DNA from: CAWCGU01 sp963838095
GTDB lineage: Bacteria; Actinomycetota; Thermoleophilia; Solirubrobacterales; 70-9
Direction of reading: 5' to 3'
Assembly (NCBI GenBank): GCA_963838095.1
Contig: CAWIPO010000008.1
Coordinates: forward strand, 868,001 to 932,000
Length of the DNA stretch: 64,000 bases
Each line of letters opens with the position of its first letter. Position 1 is the first letter of the stretch. The notes beneath the pieces are model-generated. The model made no database searches and was not told the origin of the DNA. It saw nothing but the letters and a program-made list of their open reading frames with translations. Below, one piece after another: positions 46,781 through 56,961 of the stretch. The position numbers and the translations under genes were made by a program.

Positions 46781-47173
46781 TCAGTCGGTGCGCGGCTCGA
46801 GCCCCGCCGCCGACATTGCTTCCTCGGCGTTCGGGTAGGCCCGCATGCTCACGATCTTCCCGTCGCGAACCGAGTAGACGTGCCCGACGATCTCGTCCAG
46901 GTCCAGTCCGGTCGCACGGCTGCGGCCGCGGTTGTGCACGATCGCAACGACCTGATCACCGGCATCGTGGAGCTCTACTAGCTGGGAGCTCCAGGCCTCG
47001 AAGGTCTTGAATAGCTCCCGGATCCACTCGCGTACGCCCTCGTGCCCTCTCATGTCCCCTGCGCTTGTGCGCCACTCCACCTCGGGATCGAGAAGCTCGT
47101 AGACCGTCTCCCGGTCGGCTTGCTCGAAGCCGTCAAAGAGCCGGCGAACGATCTCCACCTCGCTACTGCTCAC
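46781..47173 (-). CDS. SnoaL/NTF2-like protein
   Basis: 130 residues from GTG 47173. EVEIVRRLFDGFEQADRETVYELLDPEVEWRTSAGD, GHEGVREWIRELF, HVYSVRDGKIVSMRAYPNAEEAM are typical of the fold. Function unassigned. It follows murJ by 12 bases and may be co-transcribed. Confidence 0.8.
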   Translation of the reverse strand: MSSSEVEIVRRLFDGFEQADRETVYELLDPEVEWRTSAGDMRGHEGVREWIRELFKTFEAWSSQLVELHDAGDQVVAIVHNRGRSRATGLDLDEIVGHVYSVRDGKIVSMRAYPNAEEAMSAAGLEPRTD

Positions 47174-47185
47174 GGCGTGATCCTT

Positions 47186-48823
47186 TCACCGTCCTCGTCG
47201 CCTGACCAGCTCCCTGACCTGGGCCGCCTCGGGCACGCGAAGCAACGTGACCACGGCCGCGTAGACGGCGGCTCCGCTGCCGAGCGCCGCGGTCATCGCC
47301 ACGACCTGTGCCCACAGGCTCCTGCCGAGCGCCTCGTCGAGCAGGCTCCAGACCAGGTAGCTGACGCCGGCCAGGGCAGCCGCGGCGATCGTCACCGGCA
47401 CGGCCGTAGCGAGCAGGCGGCCGAGCTCCAGGCCTCCGAGCTGGCGACGGAGCACGACCGCGCCGGCGATCACGCTCGCGGCCGTCGCGATCGCCGTCGC
47501 GACGACGATCCCCGCCACCTCGAACTCGCCGTACAGCGCCAGCGCCCCGGCGGCCGTCAGCACGAGGTTCAAGCCCGCGATCGCGGTTGGCACCCACGGC
47601 CGCTGAAGGCTGAAGAACGTGCGGGTCAGCAGCAGGAACATGCCGTTGAAGGGAAGCGAGAACGCGAACCAGAACAGCGCCGTCGCGACGAGCTCGGTCT
47701 GGGAGGCGTCGAATTCGCCGCGCTGGTAGACGAGGCGGATCATCGGCTCCGAGAGGACGAGGATCGCCGCCGTCGCCGGGATCAGAAACAGGGCGATCTG
47801 GCGCATGCCGTTGGCCATCGTCGCCCGCAGGTCCTCGAATGCCCCTCTTGCTGCGAAGCGGGCGAGGGTCGGGAACAGCACCGTCGCCACCGCGACCGAG
47901 AATACGCCCTGAGGCAGCATGTAGACCCGAAACGCCTTGTCGATCGCCGCCGGGGCGCGCTCGCTGGTCACCGGGTCGGAGATCAGCGTTCCGAAGAAGC
48001 TGTTGACGACGACGTTGAAATTGATCAGCCCGAGGCTGATCGTCACCGGAAGCATCAGCACCAGCACCCGCCGCAACGTGGGGCTGCGCCAGTCGAACAC
48101 GCGGCCGAGCCTGAACGGCGTGTTGCGGATGTCGAAGGCGGGGACCGCGAGCTGAACGACCGTCCCGACCAGGATCGCCACCGCGTAGACGTAGATCTCG
48201 TCCCCGTCGGGGAAGGCGGGGATGAAGCCCACCATCACGGCGATGATCGCGAGGTTCCAGACAAGCGGCGAGAGCGCGAAGGCGGCAAAGCGGTTGTAGC
48301 TGTTGAGAACGCCCACCACCAGGCCCGTGACTCCGAGCAGAATCAGGATCGGGAACATGATCCGCGAGAGCGCGACGACGAGATCGAGCTGCTCCCCCTC
48401 GTAGCCGGGCGCGAACAGCGGCATGATCACGGGCGCGAGGAGGATGAAGAGCGCCGTCAGCGCGCCGACGACGAGAACGGTGAGATAGAGCAGCGTCGAG
48501 GCGAGCCGGAACGCCTCCCGGCGCTCGCCCTTCTCCAGCTGCTCGGTAAAGATCGGCACGAAGGCCGCCTGCATCGCTGCATCCGCGAACAGGCTGCGAA
48601 CCAGGTTCGGGACCTGGAACGCGATCGTGAACGCGGACATCGGGCCCTTGACTCCGAAGTAGGAGGCGGCAACGATCTCCCGCACGACGCCCGCGATGCG
48701 CGAGAGCGCGGTGGCGATCGAGAAGAAGGCTGTCGAGCGGGCGAGTCGGCCCGGGCCCTCGGATTGCTCGCCGCTTGCCGCGGTGCCGACCTCGAGCTCA
48801 GCCTGCTCGGCCGGCTCAGTCAA
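47186..48823 (-). CDS. murJ: Lipid II flippase MurJ (MviN)
   Basis: 545 residues from TTG 48823. About 14 membrane helices; family signatures ALSRIAGVVREIVAASYFG, AFVPIFTEQLEKG, FAPGYEG, PQGVFSVAVATVLFPTLAR and YQRGEFDASQTE. It moves lipid-linked peptidoglycan precursor across the membrane. It is divergent from rpsT, 68 bases away. Confidence 0.94.
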   Translation of the reverse strand: MTEPAEQAELEVGTAASGEQSEGPGRLARSTAFFSIATALSRIAGVVREIVAASYFGVKGPMSAFTIAFQVPNLVRSLFADAAMQAAFVPIFTEQLEKGERREAFRLASTLLYLTVLVVGALTALFILLAPVIMPLFAPGYEGEQLDLVVALSRIMFPILILLGVTGLVVGVLNSYNRFAAFALSPLVWNLAIIAVMVGFIPAFPDGDEIYVYAVAILVGTVVQLAVPAFDIRNTPFRLGRVFDWRSPTLRRVLVLMLPVTISLGLINFNVVVNSFFGTLISDPVTSERAPAAIDKAFRVYMLPQGVFSVAVATVLFPTLARFAARGAFEDLRATMANGMRQIALFLIPATAAILVLSEPMIRLVYQRGEFDASQTELVATALFWFAFSLPFNGMFLLLTRTFFSLQRPWVPTAIAGLNLVLTAAGALALYGEFEVAGIVVATAIATAASVIAGAVVLRRQLGGLELGRLLATAVPVTIAAAALAGVSYLVWSLLDEALGRSLWAQVVAMTAALGSGAAVYAAVVTLLRVPEAAQVRELVRRRGR

Positions 48824-48875
48824 GGTGCACCCCGGCGCTCCCCAGCCGCACGCGTGGGATCGGGCGAAGCACCGC

Positions 48876-48881
48876 TATCCT
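48876..48881 (+). promoter_or_regulatory. -10 element (TATCCT) for rpsT
   Basis: TATCCT fits TANNNT and ends 10 bases before ATG 48892, giving a leader of only a few bases. Confidence 0.4.
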
Positions 48882-48891
48882 GCGCCCGCAG

Positions 48892-49158
48892 ATGGCAAAC
48901 ATCGCCTCCCAGAAGAAGAGGATCCAGCGCTCCGCCCGCGAGCACCAGGAGAACAGGCGACTGCAGAGCGCCGTGAAGACCCATTTCCGCCGCCTCGAGA
49001 ACGCTGTGGCGGGCGGCGACGGCGCTTCAGCCGACACCGAGCACCGGCTGCTTGTCTCGCGAATCGACAAAGCGGTGCAGAAGGGTGCCCTTCACGCCAA
49101 CAACGGCGCCCGCAAGAAGAGCCGCGCTGCACGTATCCGTGCGCGAGCCGCAGCCTGA
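48892..49158 (+). CDS. rpsT: 30S ribosomal protein S20
   Basis: 88 residues from ATG 48892, very basic helical protein: MANIASQKKRIQRSAREHQE, then DKAVQKGALHANNGARKKSR. It binds 16S rRNA. Convergent with holA (8-base gap), a common order rpsT/holA. Confidence 0.96.
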   Translation: MANIASQKKRIQRSAREHQENRRLQSAVKTHFRRLENAVAGGDGASADTEHRLLVSRIDKAVQKGALHANNGARKKSRAARIRARAAA

Positions 49159-49166
49159 CGCCGGCG

Positions 49167-50150
49167 CTAGCCGTCGAGCCCACCTGCAGCTGCCCCGACC
49201 GCGAGCATGAGCGCCGTGGGATCACCGTACTCGGACCCTCCCCTGGTCCACCACTCGAGGTCGGCGACCGAGCCGACCGCCACTCGAAGCTCGGCCGGCG
49301 TCGCGTCGCGGATGCTGCGCACGAGCATCTTTGCGGCATAGGGACTGATGCCGAGCGAGCGCTCGACCTCCTTCGGGGAGCGGCCAGACTCGAGCCCGTG
49401 CAGCGCCGTGAGCGCCCGGCGCAGACGCCCGGCAAGCGTGTAGACGAGGTGGCTGGCGCTCTCCCCCTGAGCCGCGAGGCGCTCGGCAGCCACAAGCGCG
49501 TCGGGAACTCGCCGCTCGGTGACGGCGTCTGACAGGGACCAGATCATCTCCTCGGAGGTGTCGGCCACCATCCCGGCGAGATCCTCCGCGCTGACGCTCC
49601 CGCCCGCGCCCGCCCACAGCGACAGCCGATCGAGCTCGGATGCGAGCCGTGCGGTGCGGTCACCGATTCGCTCCACGAGGACGCGGGCGGCATCCCGGTC
49701 GATGGCGAACCCACGCGCCTTCGCCTCCTCCACCACCCATTTGGGCAGCTCACGCTGCTTGGGAGCTTCGTAGCTGAGCACCTCGCCGCCGCAGCCCTCG
49801 ACGGCTTTGCCGAGCACTGCAGAAGCTCGGTCGCGCGCCACCAGCACGACGGTGGTCTCCGGGCCCGCGTCGCCGAGGCGCTCCGCCACCGCGTCGGCCT
49901 GTTTCTTGCTCCAGCGATCGACGTTGTCGGCGACCAGGTAGCGGCGGCCTCCCAGCAGCGACATCGCAGGAAAGGCCGCGATCAGGGCCTCGGCATCCGG
50001 AGGACCGTTGCCGTCGGGAGGATCGAACGACTCCAGCGCCGCGGATCCGGTCTCGCGCGCGGCGCGGGCGCGAAGCCGCGCCAGGGCGGCGGCGATCTTT
50101 GCCTCGTCGCTGCCGGCAATCAGATAGGCGGGCTTGATCGCGTCACTCAT
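49167..50150 (-). CDS. holA: DNA polymerase III delta subunit
   Basis: 327 residues. YLIAGSDEAKIAAALARLR at the N-terminus, PAMSLLGGRRYLVADN, ELPKWVVEEAKARG, and a C-terminal helical collar domain with SLGISPYAAKMLVRSI. It opens the clamp as part of the loader. It follows the comEC operon on the same strand, an order conserved in many bacteria. Confidence 0.93.
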   Translation of the reverse strand: MSDAIKPAYLIAGSDEAKIAAALARLRARAARETGSAALESFDPPDGNGPPDAEALIAAFPAMSLLGGRRYLVADNVDRWSKKQADAVAERLGDAGPETTVVLVARDRASAVLGKAVEGCGGEVLSYEAPKQRELPKWVVEEAKARGFAIDRDAARVLVERIGDRTARLASELDRLSLWAGAGGSVSAEDLAGMVADTSEEMIWSLSDAVTERRVPDALVAAERLAAQGESASHLVYTLAGRLRRALTALHGLESGRSPKEVERSLGISPYAAKMLVRSIRDATPAELRVAVGSVADLEWWTRGGSEYGDPTALMLAVGAAAGGLDG

Positions 50151-50204
50151 CGGTCACTCTTCGCGGGCGAGTGTATTCGCGCCCTCGGGCGGCCCCTCGT
50201 GAGG

Positions 50205-50555
50205 TCAAATGCTGCCGGCAAGGACCCCCACGGCCCCGACCGCGACGGCGGTGATTCCGGCCGCCAGGATCTCCCGCTCTCCCCCGTGTCCGCGAGCGAC
50301 GTGCACAAGCGCGAGCAGGGCGGTGATCGCGGCGGCGGCGGCGCTGGTCCAGCAGGCAAAGAGGTTCATCGCGTGAACGCCTGCGGAACCGTCGAAGCAC
50401 GGCTCAACAGCGCGAAGACGTCGCTCGTCGCAGAGGGGCCAATCGCCCACTGCCACCACGACGTTGATCATCAGGCTGCATCCAAACGAGTAGACGACGG
50501 CGATCGCGGCCGCCGCCCACCGGGTTGAGTTGCTCATGCGCGGCCAGGATGTCAT
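50205..50555 (-). CDS. Small membrane protein after comEC
   Basis: 116 residues from ATG 50555, which overlaps the comEC stop as ATGA; ATG 50537 is the alternative. Three hydrophobic segments (AAAAIAVVYSFGCSLMINVVVAV, MNLFACWTSAAAAAITALLAL, LAAGITAVAVGAVGVLAGSI) and a loop with two Cys. No family recognised. Confidence 0.6.
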   Translation of the reverse strand: MTSWPRMSNSTRWAAAAIAVVYSFGCSLMINVVVAVGDWPLCDERRLRAVEPCFDGSAGVHAMNLFACWTSAAAAAITALLALVHVARGHGGEREILAAGITAVAVGAVGVLAGSI

Positions 50556-52864
50556 CCCTCGGGGATGGCGATCCAGTCGCTCGGATTCACCGCCAGTCCG
50601 ATCTCGCCGTCCTCGTCGGTGCGGAGCACGGGAACTTCCGCCTCGGCGAGCGCCTCCAGGGTCTCGCCAGAGGGGTGTCCATACGAGTTCTCAGCCCCGA
50701 CCGAGATCACCGCCAGCAGCGGCTGCGCGCGGGCCAGCAGTCCCGGGAGGCCGGCGTCCTCGCTGCCGTGATGGGCGATCTTGATCACATCGACGGGCCC
50801 GGGGTCGATGGGTGCCACTTCCGCCTCAGCGTCTCCGGTCAAGAGCAGTGAGAACCGCCGCCAGCGAGCGAGGAAGACGAGCGAGCGAAGGTTCGGGTCG
50901 GCTCCGGGGTCGGCGGTCCCCTCGGGAGGCCAGAGGACCTGTAGGCGGAGCTCTCCGAAGCGGAGCACGTCGCCCGCCGCGATCCGCCTGCTCGGCACTC
51001 CGGCCGCGGCTGCCGCCGCTCCGGCTTGCCCTGCCCGTCCCGAATGAAGCAGGGCCCCCACGGGGCGCTCGCCGAGAATCTCGACGACGCCTCCGTAGTG
51101 GTCTAGCTGGGAGTGGGTGAGCAGGATTGCGGCCAGCGGCTCGCCCCCGGCCTGATCGAGCTCGCCGAGCAGCCCCGTACCCGGTGGGCCCCCGTCCACA
51201 AGCACCGGATCGGCGCCCGGTGGATCGAGAAGGATCGCGTCGCCCTGGCCAACGTCGAAGAACGAGACCGAAAAGCGCGGCTTCTCCGCGGGCTGGTCGG
51301 ACGACGGCCGGACGAGGAGGATCGTTCCCAGGGCACCGAGGCCGATCACGATCAGCGCGACGCCGACGTGGAAGGTTCGAGGTCGTCTGCCGGATGGCGT
51401 CGTGCGAACTCGCATCCCGCGCCGGCGGCGGGCGAGTCGAGTGGCGAGAGCGATCGCGGCGGCTACTGTCGCGTACATGGCCGCCAGCGCCGGCCATTGC
51501 GGCGCCGCCACCGGGAGCTGGGAGAGCTCGGCGGATGCACACCAGCGCGCGACCTGCTCCAGGTAGGCGATCAGCAGCGCGGACAGAGCGTTCAGCGGCT
51601 CGACCGGCACGACCGGCAGCTGTCCCAGGAACGCCACCAGCATTCCCAGCCACATCACCGGCGCCACTGCCGGCAGTGCCAGCAGGTTCGCCGGCAGGGA
51701 CGCAACCTGCACGACCTCGAAGTGCTGGGCGATCAGCGGCAGGGTCGCAAGCGTCGCCGCGGCGGTGATCCCGAAGCCTTCCGCCACCGCCGCCCGCGGG
51801 CTCAGTCCTGGCCGCTCGCGGCATCGAAATAGGGAACGGGCGGCGGCGGCAAGCGGTCGAGCCCAGATCCCGATTCCGATCACGGCCGCGAAGCTGAGCT
51901 GCCATCCGACATCCTCGCTCGAGCGCGGGTTCAAGGCCAGGGTCACGAGGGCCGCGAGAAGCAGCGCGTAGACGCGTGAGCGGGGCCGCGATGCGAGCAC
52001 CGCGATCACCGCAGCGGCGCCCATCACACCCGCGCGCTGGATCGACGGTCCGCCTCCCGCAACCGGAACGTAGACGGCGATCAGCACCAACACCCAGATC
52101 AGGCGGGCGCGCAGGGAGGCGCCGAGGAGCGCCAGAAGCGGGACCGCGAGCGCCGAGAGAAGAACGACGTTCTGGCCGCTGACGGCCAGCAGGTGGGACA
52201 GCCCCGAGCGGCGGAACTCGTCGGCCGTCAGCGGGGAGATGCGATCGTCCTGGCCGAGCACGAATCCGCGGGCGAGCGCGGCTTCGGCCGGCGGGATGCC
52301 GCGCTCGAGGGCCGCCTCGGCGCGCGAGCGGATGCCGTCGAGCAGACCGGCGACCCCGCCGCGCCGCGCGCCCGTGAGCGTGAGGTCGCGCGCGCGGACG
52401 ACGCGCGAGACGCCGCGCACCCGGAGGTAGGAGGCGAGCCAGGGTTCGGGGGCGCGGATCACACCGGTGGCCTCGATCTCCGCGCCGACCGGGAGATCGG
52501 GCTGTGGTTCGTGCGCCTCGACAAGAAGCGTGCCGGCGGCGGTGTCAACTCGGACTCGAACCACCCCGTCGCTGCGGCGAGGCACGTCCGTGGTGTACCC
52601 GCGCAACGTCACCGTGCGCCCGGGCTGTCCGTCGAAGGCGCCGGCGTCGATCGCCCGCAGGCGAGCCGAGCCGACCATCAGGCCGGCAAGTGCGGCGAGG
52701 AGGACGACCAGCGCGAAATGGGTCCACGCCGATCGCCGGCGTCGTACGAGCGCGATTGCACCGAGTGAAACGACCGGCGCCGCGATTGAGAACGCCGGCG
52801 CGGCGAGATACGGCGATGCGCCGAGGCCGAGCGCGAGTCCGCCAAGCAGCGCGAGGCGCCACAC
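50552..52864 (-). CDS. comEC: ComEC/Rec2 DNA-uptake channel protein
   Basis: 770 residues from GTG 52864, which shares a base with the comEA stop (TAGTG). N-terminal membrane/OB region, competence domain with GLSHLLAVSGQNVVLLS and GGPSIQRAGVMG, and a C-terminal metallo-beta-lactamase domain (DVGQGDAILLDPPGADPVLVDGG, LTHSQLDHYGG, IAHHGSEDAGL). It carries single-stranded DNA across the membrane in transformation. comEA is directly upstream; other competence genes are not in view. Confidence 0.94.
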   Translation of the reverse strand: MWRLALLGGLALGLGASPYLAAPAFSIAAPVVSLGAIALVRRRRSAWTHFALVVLLAALAGLMVGSARLRAIDAGAFDGQPGRTVTLRGYTTDVPRRSDGVVRVRVDTAAGTLLVEAHEPQPDLPVGAEIEATGVIRAPEPWLASYLRVRGVSRVVRARDLTLTGARRGGVAGLLDGIRSRAEAALERGIPPAEAALARGFVLGQDDRISPLTADEFRRSGLSHLLAVSGQNVVLLSALAVPLLALLGASLRARLIWVLVLIAVYVPVAGGGPSIQRAGVMGAAAVIAVLASRPRSRVYALLLAALVTLALNPRSSEDVGWQLSFAAVIGIGIWARPLAAAARSLFRCRERPGLSPRAAVAEGFGITAAATLATLPLIAQHFEVVQVASLPANLLALPAVAPVMWLGMLVAFLGQLPVVPVEPLNALSALLIAYLEQVARWCASAELSQLPVAAPQWPALAAMYATVAAAIALATRLARRRRGMRVRTTPSGRRPRTFHVGVALIVIGLGALGTILLVRPSSDQPAEKPRFSVSFFDVGQGDAILLDPPGADPVLVDGGPPGTGLLGELDQAGGEPLAAILLTHSQLDHYGGVVEILGERPVGALLHSGRAGQAGAAAAAAGVPSRRIAAGDVLRFGELRLQVLWPPEGTADPGADPNLRSLVFLARWRRFSLLLTGDAEAEVAPIDPGPVDVIKIAHHGSEDAGLPGLLARAQPLLAVISVGAENSYGHPSGETLEALAEAEVPVLRTDEDGEIGLAVNPSDWIAIPEG

Positions 52865-53442
52865 TAGGGCTGCAGCCGGGTCCTGAGAGCCTCCATCGTC
52901 GCCGGGCCGATGCCGCTGATCTGGTCCAGCTCCTCGATCGATGCGACGCCGCCGTTCTGGTCGCGGAAATCGATGATGTTCTGTGCCGTCACGGGTCCGA
53001 TCCCCTCGATCGTGTCGAGTTGCTCGACGGTCGCCGCGCCGAGGCTGATCGGGCCGTCGGTGGCCGCCGCCGGGGCGATCGCTCCCGCGCGGCCGGCCGC
53101 AGCGGGCACGACGACCTGCTGGCCATCCGCCACCTCGGCCGCCAGATTTACCGAGTCGACCGCGCCGTCTGCCGTCGGGCCGCCAGCACGCTCGATCGCG
53201 TCGGTGACCCGGGAGCCCCGCGGGAGACGGTAGACGCCGGGATCGCGCACCTCGCCCGCCACGTGGACGACGACGTCGCCGCCCGCGCCTTCGCCGCCGC
53301 TCCCCGTCGGCCCCTGGTATGCGACCGCGCCCGGATCGCCCCCGTCCGCTTCAGCGGAGCGAATCCAGCGCGCCCCCAGGAGCAGCACCGCAACGCCGAT
53401 CGCACCGTAGACGAGCAGCTGCGAGCGGCTGAGGTCGAGCAT
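52864..53442 (-). CDS. comEA: ComEA-like DNA receptor: SLBB plus helix-hairpin-helix
   Basis: 192 residues from ATG 53442. Membrane anchor QLLVYGAIGVAVLLLGARWI, SLBB domain (VVVHVAGEVRDPGVYRLPRG, RVTDAIERAGG), and a C-terminal double HhH domain (TVEQLDTIEGIGPVTAQNII, DQISGIGPATMEALR) that binds DNA outside the cell and hands it to ComEC. Confidence 0.93.
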   Translation of the reverse strand: MLDLSRSQLLVYGAIGVAVLLLGARWIRSAEADGGDPGAVAYQGPTGSGGEGAGGDVVVHVAGEVRDPGVYRLPRGSRVTDAIERAGGPTADGAVDSVNLAAEVADGQQVVVPAAAGRAGAIAPAAATDGPISLGAATVEQLDTIEGIGPVTAQNIIDFRDQNGGVASIEELDQISGIGPATMEALRTRLQP

Positions 53443-53517
53443 CGCTGAGAGCCTGCACCGTGGCGGCGCACACATGGCGCGCAAATCGCGCTGAAACCGT
53501 CACGGGTGCGTGCCTGG

Positions 53518-53784
53518 TCAGCGGATCTGGAAACCGGAGATGCCCTCCGGCGGCTCGTCGATGACCTCGACGCTCTCGACCACTGCTCGTCCCGGACCCT
53601 CGCGGCTGATCCGGACCATGCTCTCGACGCTTCCCGGTGCTCCCTCGAAGACGGCCTCGACCGATCCGTCGGGGTTGTTGCGGACCCAGCCCGCGACCGC
53701 GCGGGTGGCCGCCTGACGGCGAACCGTGTCGCGGAAGAAGACGCCCTGGACCCGCCCCCGTGCGATCACCCGGCGGCGAATCAC
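53518..53784 (-). CDS. acyP: Acylphosphatase
   Basis: 88 residues from GTG 53784. Active-site Arg in GRVQGVFFRDTVRRQA and Asn in GWVRNNPDGSVEAVFEG. It hydrolyses acyl phosphates. It stands alone between comEA and the cupin gene. Confidence 0.93.
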   Translation of the reverse strand: MIRRRVIARGRVQGVFFRDTVRRQAATRAVAGWVRNNPDGSVEAVFEGAPGSVESMVRISREGPGRAVVESVEVIDEPPEGISGFQIR

Positions 53785-53809
53785 CAGTTAAGCCGCCCCG
53801 GACGCGGGA

Positions 53810-53853
53810 GCGAGCCCCGCAAGATTTGGATGTTGCTGAGGTGCGGGGCTCGC
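53810..53853 (-). terminator. 12-bp inverted repeat after the cupin gene
   Basis: gcgagccccgca (53810-53821) and tgcggggctcgc (53842-53853) pair exactly around a 20-base loop, 22 bases past the cupin stop. Probable terminator or bidirectional block between two minus-strand genes. Confidence 0.6.
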
Positions 53854-53874
53854 GGGAGCAGAGGAGGCGGCGCC

Positions 53875-54282
53875 TCACTCGTAGTCGTCGCCGTACTGGT
53901 CGAAACCGGCTGCGTTGGCGGCCATCTGCCGTTCCTGCAGCTCGTCGACCGAGATCGCGGGGGATTGGACCGAGAGCAGCGCGAGGTCGCCGTCGCCGTC
54001 GTTTGCGATCGAGTGGTCGGTCGCGGGTGGAATCAGGGCGAGGTCGCCGACGGTGAGTTGCTCGGTGTCACCGGCGGCGGACATCTTCCCGTCGCCGCGC
54101 ACGACAACGTAGACCTGCTCGGATTCCTCATGGGAATGAAGGCTCTGGGACGCGCCCGGCGGGACCTCGATCCAGGTCACCGACATGTGGCGCGAGCCGA
54201 GCTCTCCCGCGTCCATCAGGATGTGTGAGCGGAGGCGATGCCACTCGTGAACGGCTGCCTCGGACTGCCGCCTGACCAGCAC
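53875..54282 (-). CDS. Cupin-domain protein
   Basis: 135 residues. Cupin motif 1 PPGASQSLHSHEESEQVYVVVRG (His, His, Glu metal ligands) and motif 2 VGDLALIPPATDHSI. N-terminal basic strand and C-terminal Asp/Glu-rich tail FDQYGDDYE. A metal-binding fold; reaction unknown. Confidence 0.85.
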   Translation of the reverse strand: MLVRRQSEAAVHEWHRLRSHILMDAGELGSRHMSVTWIEVPPGASQSLHSHEESEQVYVVVRGDGKMSAAGDTEQLTVGDLALIPPATDHSIANDGDGDLALLSVQSPAISVDELQERQMAANAAGFDQYGDDYE

Positions 54283-54344
54283 GGGGGCTTTGTAGCAGAA
54301 CCGGGCGCTCGGTCGGTTACCAACCGGCGTTTGCGTGCGGTTTG

Positions 54345-56866
54345 CTACCTGACGACGAGGTTGACGAGCTTGCCCGGGACGACTATCTCCTTCACCACCT
54401 GCTTGCCGTCGATGTGCTGGCGAACGCGCTCGCTGTCGCGTGCGAGGCTGAGCAGCTCAGCCTCGCCGGCGCCGGTGGCGGCCTCGATCCGGTCGCGGAG
54501 CTTGCCGTTCACCTGGACGACGAGCGTGTAGGTGTCGTGCTCGAGCAGCGCCGGGTCGGCCTGTGGCCAGGGCTGCTCCCAGACTCGTAGTCCCGTCAGC
54601 GCTTCGTAGATCTCGGCTCCGAGGTGGGGAGCGAATGGGAAGATCAGAGACGCGGCGGTGAAGGTGGCGAAGCGGACGGCGGCGGCGCCATCGGGATCGC
54701 CGTAGAGGCCGTCCTTCAGCCGGTACGCCTCGTTCACGAGCTCCATCACGGCCGCGATGACCGTGTTGAACTGGAAACCGCGCTCGAAGTCGCGCGTTGC
54801 CTTGTCGATCGCCCAGTGGGCCTTGGCCAGCAGCTCGCGGGCGTCGCCGCCGGCCCCGGTTGCGTCGGCCGCCGGGTCGGTGCGCTCCTCCGCCTCGACC
54901 GCGAGCCGCCACAGGCGGGAGAGGAAACGGTGGACGCCGTCCACCCCCTCGTCGGTCCAGTCGCCGCCGCGCTCGGGGGGGCCCATGAAACAGATGTAGG
55001 CGCGGGCGGCGTCGGCGCCGTAGCGCTCGACGAACTCGGAGGGGCTGACGGTGTTGCCCTTCGACTTGGACATCTTCGCTCCGTCGCGGGTGATCATGCC
55101 CTGGGTGAAGAGGCTGGCGAACGGCTCCTGCACTCCGAGGTGGCCCATGTCGGCCAGCGCCTTGGTGAAGAAACGGGCGTACATGAGGTGCAGGATCGCG
55201 TGCTCGACGCCGCCGATGTACTGGTCGACGGGCATCCAGTAGTCGGCGATCTCGCGCTCGAAGGGCGCCGATTCGTTATCGGGGTCGAGGTAGCGGAGGA
55301 AGTACCAGGAGGAGTCGACGAAGGTGTCCATGGTGTCGGTCTCGCGGTGGGCCGGACCGCCGCATTGCGGGCACTCGGTGTTCACCCAGTCGTCGACGGC
55401 GGCTAGGGGGCTCTTTCCCTTCGGCGCGTAGTCCTCGACGTCCGGCAGCTCGATCGGAAGCTGGTCCTCGGGAACGGCGACGATCCCGTCCCGCTCGCAG
55501 TAGACGACCGGGATCGGGCACCCCCAGTAGCGCTGACGGGAGACGAGCCAGTCGCGGAGGCGGTAGTTGACGGCGGCCTTGCCCCTCCCCTCCTCCTCCA
55601 GCCAGGCCGTGATCTCGGCGATCGCCTCGGATGCCGGGCGGCCGCTGAATGGGCCGGAGTTGACGAGACCCTCGTTCTCGGAGTGCGCCACGAATGCCGC
55701 GCCAAGCGGAGCCTCGTCAGACCCGCCGCGCCCGGGCGCGAAGGGAGGACGCGGCCGTTTATGACCTGGCGGATCTCGAGGTCGAACGCCTTCGCGAAGT
55801 CGTAGTCGCGCTGATCGTGCGCGGGCACAGCCATGATCGCTCCGGTGCCGTACTCCATCAGCACGTAGTCGGCTACGAACATCGGGATCTGCTCGCCGTT
55901 GACGGGGTTGGTGACGGTGCGGCCGAGGGCGACGCCGGTCTTCTCGCGCTCCTCGGAGCCGCGCTCCTCGGCCGAGCGGCGGGCCGCTGCGTTGACGTAC
56001 TCGCGCACCTCGGCCTTCTGCTCGGTGCCGGCGATGATTCGCTCCAGCTCGGGGTGCTCGGGGGCGAGGACGAAGAAGGTGGCGCCGAAGAGGGTGTCCG
56101 GGCGGGTGGTGAAGACCGGGAAATCCAGGTCGAGCTCGTCGGAGCGGAAGACGACCTCGGCGCCCTCGGAACGGCCGATCCAGTTGCGCTGCATCGTCAC
56201 CACGTGCTCGGGCCAGGATTCGAGCAGCTCGAAGTCCGCGAGCAGGCGGTCGGCGTACTCGGTGATGCGGAAGAACCATTGCTCGAGCTGGCGCTGCTCG
56301 ACCGGGGTGCCGCAGCGTTCGCAGCGGCCGTCGATCACCTGCTCGTTGGCGAGCACGGTGGCGTCCTTCGGGCACCATTGCACGGGTGCCTCGGTGCGGT
56401 ACGCGAGCCCGCGTTCGAACAGCTGCAGGAAGATCCACTGCGTCCAGCGGTAGTAGTCGGGCTCGCAGGTGGCGAGCTCGCGCGACCAGTCGATCGAGAT
56501 GCCCCAGGAGAGGAACTGCTCGCGGAAGGTCTGAATCGAGCGCTCGGTGGCGCCGCGCGGATGCTCCCCGGTCTGAATCGCGTTGTTCTCGGCGGGGAGG
56601 CCGAAGGCGTCGTAGCCCATCGGATGGATGACGTGGAATCCGTGGCGACGGCGATAGTGCGCGATCGCGTCGCCGACGGCGTAGCACTTCAAGTGGCCGA
56701 CATGCGGTTCGCCGGAGGGGTACGGCAGCATCTCCAGCACGTAGGCCTTTGGCTTCGTGTCGTCAAAGCCGGGATCGCCGGGGTTTGGCACGCGCCAGGT
56801 CTCCTCCTCGGCCCAGATCGCCTGCCACTTGCGCTCGATCTCGTCGGGGGAGTAGCGGTCGGACAT
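54345..56866 (-). CDS. leuS: Leucyl-tRNA synthetase, one apparent 1-base deletion
   Basis: About 840 residues from ATG 56866. N-terminal part: VLEMLPYPSGEPHVGHLKCY (HIGH-type signature), MGYDAFGLPAENNAI, editing domain TTRPDTLFGATFF and VPAHDQRDYDFAKAF. The frame then changes near 55743-55745: restoring one C to a CCC run continues into NSGPFSGRPASEAIAEI, WGCPIPVVYCERDGI, DTMDTFVDSSWYF, KMSKSKGN (KMSKS) and the anticodon domain to the stop. The span is 2522 bases, one short of 841 codons, which fits a single lost base. leuS is essential, so a consensus error is the simplest view. Confidence 0.9.
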
Positions 56867-56961
56867 GCGTGTGAGTTTAGGAAGAGTGAGGTTGCTCACA
56901 CTGCTCGGAGGGCCTGATGGCGAGGCGTATAGTCGGGCGCAGTTCGAAGAGAGGAGCAGCG

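Noticed and set aside
47042..48976. 644-codon open frame opposite murJ
   Set aside because: Antisense shadow; Arg/Asp/His-rich, no family features, and murJ is certain.
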